Assembly (NCBI RefSeq): GCF_021018895.1
Contig: NC_079367.1
Location: 31,616,288 to 31,680,287 of the forward strand
DNA: 64,000 nucleotides
Direction of reading: 5' to 3'
From: Seriola aureovittata
Taxonomy: Eukaryota > Chordata > Actinopteri > Carangiformes > Carangidae
A model generated the notes under the pieces. It ran no database searches, was not told where the DNA came from, and was given only the letters and a program-made list of their open reading frames with translations. Below are positions 58,821 to 64,000 of the stretch, in pieces. Positions within the stretch are counted from its first letter, which is position 1. Every line of letters starts with the position of its first letter. A program made the translations under genes and the position numbers.

Positions 58821-58949
58821 GTGCTGCGTCAGAACCAAAAGCCCCCATGCCAAAAACCTTGCGGAGCCACTCGGAGAAGAGCTGGAAGGAGGTGCAGGCT
58901 GTAGTCTGTCTCTCCCACTCGGCGGTTCCCCAGAGATGAGTCCTCAGAA

Positions 58950-59430
58950 CCGGGTGAGCAGTCAGCGGGGCAGACGAACCAGGAAGGAGCAGGCAGGCGG
59001 GTAAGCAAAGCCAGGCGAAAGATCAGGAAACCAGCAGGGAAGCACTCACGTTGTGATGTTGGAGCTGGAAAACGCCAAACAGCCACAGGGACAGGCAGAT
59101 GGGGACCAGAAAGCTCACAGGGGACAGAAAGCTGAGGTGTTTACCAGGGCAGAGACAAGGCAGGGTAGTCAGGGACAAACAGAGTCAATACCGGGAAGTC
59201 AGTCCGTAGAAAAACACTGGAAAGTCTTGCATGATAGTAAGAACAATCTGGCAAAGAGCGAATGAACCGGGGAAGCATATATATACTGGCTTGATTGGAG
59301 ATGGAGTGCAGCTGGGGGCAACAGGTGAGGACAGTGAGGCTGATAAGGAGGTGTGGCAGAGTGGAGAGTGAGACAGAGGCAGGGAGAGTGGAAAAACACT
59401 AAGAAGCAGAGCAGGCTGTGACAGAAACTG
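58950..59430 (-). repeat. Probable 5' LTR region of the gypsy fragment
   Basis: In element orientation it starts near TGTCACAGCCTGCTCTGC and has TATATATATGCTTCC and pyrimidine-rich text characteristic of fish gypsy LTRs. The right end was not fixed because the partner LTR is missing. Confidence 0.5.
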
Positions 59431-59590
59431 TGACAGACTGTGAAAGTATCAAAGCGCTCAGTCCACAGAGAAATGCCCACAGCCTGTATTCAGAAACTGA
59501 GCCTTAAAACCAGCCGTCAGGACTTCTGAAACGTTGTAATGTCACAATAAGGCATGCCCCTCAAGCCCCGCCCACCTGGACCCACTGGGT
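59431..59590 (+). repeat. Dispersed repeat (copy C of 3), truncated
   Basis: It shares ACAGCCTGTATTCAGAAACT with 15.37 kb and TATCAAAGCGCTCAGTCCAC (inverted) with 50.06 kb. It abuts the LTR of the gypsy fragment at about 59,430. Confidence 0.7.
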
Positions 59591-60330
59591 AGACTGACAA
59601 CCAGATATTATGGTGGCTGGATGTGTTGAATGCAGAATTGCTTATTAACAGTTAGGGGATGATATCCACCACCTGGAGTCAGTCTTTCTCCAGTCCACAG
59701 TTTCACTGACCTCTCCTTTCTGATGGCTGTCTACAGCTGGGGGGAGCTACAGCGAATCTGGTATGGATATGCAAAGAAAAACTGGTTTCACCGCGTTTCA
59801 AAACATTTCTCTATTCTTTCCAATGAATAAAGTAGTAAACAGTTTTAACATGTCCGCGTGTTTCTGCTGACTTCCCACACACATGAATGCCAGGAAATAT
59901 TTTAGTTATATACAGTAGCTGTTTGAGGCATTTAAGTTGTTTTGGACCAAATGGATCACATTTTGGATTCACAAAGTTGTTTTGTGTTTTACAGCCATTC
60001 TTTAGTAAAGTGTATGTATTGTTTGTGACTGAACATGAACCTGCACTACACAGTCTGACCACTACGTCAAAATGACCAACCAGCCAAGAGCTGCTCCTGG
60101 GGGCTCGATGTCCCACTATCCACTGGTCCACTGGGATGTGGACAAAAGGTTTTTACCAGCCCTCTCTTTGTACCTGTAGTCTGGGTTGTGTAGGAGAGTG
60201 TGTTCCTGCACTGAACTCACTGACCAATCACAACCAAGTCTCAACCCTCACCGACCCGAACATGGTGTCATGTTTGAACTATGCTGGATGATGTAGCCAC
60301 TCCGGCCTTGTTATGTCTGCCCATCTGGTA
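59591..60330. other. No recognised gene
   Basis: Unique-looking sequence; no coding block was recognised. Confidence 0.5.
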
Positions 60331-60968
60331 CTCTGTGTGTGTGTGGGTGTGTTTGTGTGTGTGTGTGTGTGTGTGTCAGAACAAGGGACTGGGGGGTTTT
60401 CTTATTTTCTCTCCTTTCTAGGACAAAGAAAGAAAGCGAAAAACCAGGTCAGATTTTTTTCACAAACTCTGCACGACCCTGAGAGAGAGAGAGAGAGAGA
60501 GGAGGAGGAGAGAAAAGGAGGGAGAGTGATGGGGGGGGTGAATGAAGTTTGAGGGGATTTCTCATAGCTTTCATTACTTAAATTAACTAATTGGCTTCAT
60601 TAAATAAAATCTAATTAACTGCAGAGAGAGACGTGGAGATGCAGGCACCGCCCACCTCCCTCTCTCTCTTTCTCTTCCTCTCTCTCTCTCTCTCCCTCGC
60701 TTGCTCCCTCTCATACGATATTTCCCATGAGAACCAGGGGCAGGAAGCCTGGATGGAATGAAAACTGTGTGTGTTTGTACTCACACATCTGTGCTTTTGT
60801 GTTAGTGACTATTAGTGTTTGAGTGTGTGTCTGTCCATGACATTGTTCCCCTGTGTGTTTGTGTGTGTGTGTGTGTGTGTCTGTGTGTGTGTGTGTGTGT
60901 GTGTGTTGGAACAGACACAAAGAAAGTGAAGTGTGAAAACAGGACTCTCAGCAGGGCGGGGTGGAGGG

Positions 60969-61018
<50 letters not shown>

Positions 61019-61191
61019 CATATTTTAACAGCTTCCTTCCCAGGCTCAAAGCAATTCCCCCCACCCCAGCCCCCACTCCTATCCCACCATGCAAATGCAA
61101 ACACACCAAACACACACACACACACCAGACATTCAAGAAAAAGGGAGCAGAAGAAAGTATTTGTTTGTGTGTGTGTGTGTGTGTGTGTGTG
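60331..61191. repeat. Microsatellite-rich stretch
   Basis: GT tracts at 60335-60376, 60853-60905, 60969-61017 and 61163-61191 accompany GA at 60481-60501 and CT at 60657-60700. Short frames of repeated Cys-Val or Thr-His here are artefacts of these tracts. Confidence 0.9.
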
Positions 61192-61890
61192 CTTGTGCAT
61201 TTGCATTTGGGGGGGCGGGTTCCCCTTTGATTAACCATATTGATAGATATTTGATTGGTTGATTAGGTGTGTAATCTGTATGTTCATAGGTCTGAAAAAC
61301 GTTTTAAATGTGTATTGTGAGGGCTGTGAGAGCTGGCACTGAGACATTCAACTGGAATTCATGGGAAAGGAATCTTCTACCCACCACAGTTCAAGAGTTA
61401 TGACCCAAACATGAGTGTCTGTATAAATGACCAGATGTTGGTCAGAAACACATCACTGGTTTCTTGGATGGTGGTCAAATTATTTATTATTATTTATTTA
61501 TAGTCACTTTTGTTTGATCCAGACAAACTGCACCAAGAACACGGTGTCGTTCACACTGACCAGCAGCAGAGGATGTTTGAAAAGGTTGTTTTTGTTGGTT
61601 TGCTTTCTGGGATCACATGCGTTTCAGTTTGTTCTGAGGTCTGCTCAGAAATTGTAGTGTCCCTGTGTCCTTAAATGCACCAACAGTGAGACTTTTTGAA
61701 ACCACACTGGTCCCTTCATAAAACTGCATCAGCACCTAATAAGGACATGAAAGCAAACACGGTTGGTAACACACTGACTGTGATGACTTCTCCCTAAAGC
61801 CAGTCTCAGAGCTGACGATGATCTGAAACTTCAGAGCTAAGATGTGCAAAGCCACCAGAAAATCAAATGACATTGCCTTATTCCAGCATT
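61192..61890. other. No recognised gene
   Basis: Unique-looking sequence without exon signal. Confidence 0.5.
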
Positions 61891-61894
61891 ATTG

Positions 61895-61945
61895 ATCTGA
61901 GCCCGTATTCAAAAAGCATTTTATCGTACTACTAAGAGTACTCCT
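61895..61945. mobile_element. End of a MITE at the edge of the Gmr1-like element
   Basis: GAGCCCGTATTCAAAAAGCA, then CTACTAAGAGTACTCCTAA is the familiar terminal sequence of a teleost MITE. Only this end is present; the integrase remnant starts immediately after it. Confidence 0.5.
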
Positions 61946-62340
61946 AAGTACCTAAGCATCTTTATCCACCGTTTCATCTTTCTCTGAGCAACAGACATGT
62001 TTTGATTTGCCAACTCGCAAGCGCGGTGAAGTTTAAAGCCAAAATTACTCACGTACTCAATCAAATTTTGCGGTTTGCTATCACCCAACCATTTTTCCTT
62101 CAAAAGTTTAAGAGGGCCTCGCACTGTGTGCGCAAAAACCAACTCTGCCGGACTAAAGCCTAAGGACTCCTGGACCACCTCACGAGCAGCAAAAAGGGGG
62201 AGATGGATACCCTCATCCCAGTCCTTAATAGACTCCAGGCAGTAAGTGCGGAGCATAGACTTTAAAGTCTGATGGAAATGTTCAAATTGCCCCCTGACTC
62301 TCTGGGTGATATGCACTTGAACAACAGTGAGTGACGTCAA
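61921..62340 (-). pseudogene. Gmr1-like integrase, C-terminal part
   Basis: FEHFHQTLKSMLRTYCLESI, REVVQESLGFSPAELVFAHT and VRGPLKLLKEKWLG are the conserved post-Glu region of vertebrate gypsy-type integrases. The frame is offset from the core by a one-base frameshift at about 62,300, inside the catalytic Glu region. Confidence 0.82.
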
Positions 62341-62692
62341 GTTGTTTCATGACTTGTGCAAAAATTCGTGACATGAAATTAGATCCCTGATCAATTTGTA
62401 TTACTCTGGGCAACCCAAACAAAGAGAAAAACTTCACCAGTGCTTTCACGACGGTTGGAGCCATGATTTTACGCAAGGGAATGGCTTCGGGAAACCGAGT
62501 TGCTGAACACATCACAGTCAAAAGAAACTTATTACCAGCTTTCGTGCGTGGAAAAGGGCCAACACAGTCGACAATAACGCGCTCGAACGGCTCAGCCACA
62601 ACTGGGATTGGATAGAAAGGGTATGGTGGTATAGTCTGATTTGGTTTACCAGAGACTTGGCAGACATGATATGTTTTACAGTACTGCCGCAC
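62282..62692 (-). pseudogene. Gmr1-like integrase core
   Basis: The frame includes YCKTYHVCQVSGKPNQ (zinc-finger Cys pair), RVIVDCVGPFPRTKAGN (first Asp), VIQIDQGSNFMS (second Asp) and AYHPESQG just before the catalytic Glu. It is cut from the upstream frame by a slip in a T run near 62,715. Confidence 0.85.
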
Positions 62693-62700
62693 GTCCCGTT

Positions 62701-63492
62701 TTAATCCTGGCCAGAAAAAACATTGCAGAACACGTCGTAAGTTTTCTTAACCCCTAAATGGCCAGCAGGTGGATTGTCATGTGCTAACTTGAGGATTTCA
62801 TGCCGATGCGTTTTGGGGACTACGATTTGTGTTACAACACCCCAATCATCCTGTGTGGACACCTGCGATGGCGTCCATTTGTGCACGAGCACATCGTCTT
62901 TAAGAAAGTAACCCATAGACTCTTTCACAACTTCATCCTCTGAAACAACAGCATCAAAACAATGACCTAGTGACAAATCATGTTTCTGTCCAACAATAAG
63001 CTGCTCCCGTGACATGCTCACTTTGACGCTAGGCTCCTCAACGGGAGATGAAGCAGCAGCCGAAGCTGCAGGAGTGATCACAGAGAGAGAAGACCGAGCA
63101 AGAGGAGATACTACTGGCAGAGAAGCCAGACAGCCAGAATCAGCCATGAAACTATCAGTCAATTCTACCTCGCTCGCCCCCTCAGGCCAATCCTGCTTCT
63201 GCCTGTTCGACATTGCGCGAGTGACAGCACAAACTGAAAACACCTCCAGGAACTTCTGCTCCAACCCATCTGGGCGCTCAGAAAGAGGGACAGCCGTTAC
63301 TTCAGGATTTAATAAAACTTTACCCCGAGCCAAATCATTTCCGTCTATGGGAAACTGTGGACTAACCCCTACCACTACACGCCGATTAACCAAACTGCAT
63401 CCCAAACCGCCGGACCAAAGCCTTTGTTTTAATAGAGGAGTTTTCTGACAACGGCAGCACCCCTTCCAGAATAACTGATTGAGAGGCTGCAC
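62701..63492 (-). pseudogene. Gmr1-like protease-integrase linker and zinc finger
   Basis: GVSPQFPIDGNDLARGKVLL is the C-terminal part of the retropepsin region, and CAVTRAM is a conserved linker motif. LKLAHDNPPAGHLGVKKTYD gives the histidine half of the integrase zinc finger. The 263-residue frame is open, and no RT motif is present anywhere in it. Confidence 0.8.
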
Positions 63493-63922
63493 TATCTCTC
63501 AAGATGGTGATAGGGATTTTCGAGTCCCCCCCTGATAGGGAAACAAAACCTTTCATAATAAAAGGAGCGTACACATCAAGATCACGTTTAGTTGAAACAA
63601 GTTGCTTGGTCCATGTTTGCCGACTGGGCAAAGCTTCAGTTTTCAACAGATTAACTGCTTTTGGAGACTTGTTTTGTTTATTTAAGGCAAAACATTGGTT
63701 TATAGTGTGGCCACGCTTTTTACAATAAAAACAAACTGGCTTAACCTTAACATTTCCACCTTCCTTACTACCGTGCTTCATCTCACCCTGAGAGTTTGAC
63801 GTCCCTGGAAAAGCAAAGGATTTGGCTACAGGAGCACTACGCTCAGAGGACAAGTGGAACTTTTCAAAGGTATCCCTGTGTGTGAGGATGTACTCATCAG
63901 CCAGAACAGCTGCATCAGACAC
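63386..63922 (-). pseudogene. Gmr1-like gag end and protease
   Basis: A CCHC knuckle CFYCKKRGHTINQC (residues 64-77) precedes a protease-like LRDSAASQSVILEGVLPLSE, where the usual D-T-G/A reads D-S-A. The frame shifts to the linker frame near 63,410. Confidence 0.8.
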
Positions 63923-64000
63923 CGTGGATACCTTCTGCTCATTAATGTAAGTGGCGATTTTATCCGGTAAACAGTTCTTAAATTCCTCCAGCAGTTCTAG

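Larger units (their letters stand above)
57021..59430 (-). mobile_element. Ty3/gypsy element fragment, degraded
   Basis: In element order there is an LTR-like 5' region (about 59.43-58.95 kb, starting TGTCACAGCC with TATATATA near 59,280) and a gag remnant with a zinc knuckle. A shortened protease region and an RT follow, and the RT breaks off at about 57,025. No 3' LTR was found. Stops and frameshifts are frequent. Confidence 0.75.
61921..64000 (-). mobile_element. Gmr1-like Ty3/gypsy element, protease followed directly by integrase
   Basis: From right to left the order is gag zinc knuckle, aspartic protease, linker, integrase zinc finger, integrase core, integrase C-terminal part. No RT or RNase H lies between protease and integrase. 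This is the domain order of the Gmr1 group of deuterostome Ty3/gypsy elements, where RT follows integrase as in Ty1/copia. RT should lie left of 61,921 but the element is cut there. The rest of gag lies beyond 64,000. Confidence 0.75.

Noticed and set aside
57021..64000. One continuous gypsy element from 57 to 64 kb
   Set aside because: The two pieces have different gag knuckles and protease wording and different domain orders, and are separated by an LTR-like end, a dispersed repeat and 2.3 kb of unrelated sequence.

Overview
This is vertebrate genomic DNA, almost certainly from a teleost fish. The coding signal is broken into short exons with GT/AG junctions. There are long CA/GT microsatellites, and the repeats are fish-type: Ty3/gypsy elements with tRNA-Leu primer sites, a BEL/Pao element, a restriction-like-endonuclease LINE, a Gmr1-like element and several MITE families. 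The species cannot be named from the sequence.

One host gene is well supported. It lies on the minus strand from about 40,985 to the left edge of the window and continues past it. Fourteen exons with mutually consistent reading phases encode part of a RhoGEF (DH) domain, a PH domain and the start of a regulatory C-terminal tail. The best match from knowledge of the family is PLEKHG2. Exons run 40919-40985, 38165-38211, 16706-16856, 14344-14475 (DH), 5590-5772, 5242-5334, 4629-4715 (PH), then 2422-2455, 2107-2199, 1846-1947, 1450-1488, 1184-1191 (an 8-base microexon), 405-554 and 1-108 (tail). The exons for the start of the DH domain and the N-terminus were not found in the 23 kb upstream. They may lie beyond 64,000 or be in sequence I did not recognise.

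The introns are filled with mobile DNA. The intron at 5.8-14.3 kb holds a complete but disabled minus-strand Ty3/gypsy element (8717-12990) with 150-base LTRs. The intron at 16.9-38.2 kb holds a second gypsy element (19348-23795), a repeat pair in inverted, circularly permuted arrangement (30.8-33.4 kb), and a BEL/Pao pol remnant (about 34.1-37.1 kb) that splits an older hAT-like MITE. Upstream of the last recognised exon lie a solo LTR (50084-50569), the 3' half of an RLE-type LINE (51.9-54.5 kb), a degraded gypsy fragment (57.0-59.4 kb) and a Gmr1-like element running off the right edge (61.9-64.0 kb).

The most unusual host-gene feature is that two exons (16706-16856 and 1846-1947) have their 3' ends and splice donors inside short tandem repeats. 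Copies of the exon tail and donor therefore lie in series in the following intron. All retroelement reading frames seen here carry breaks, so none looks autonomous.
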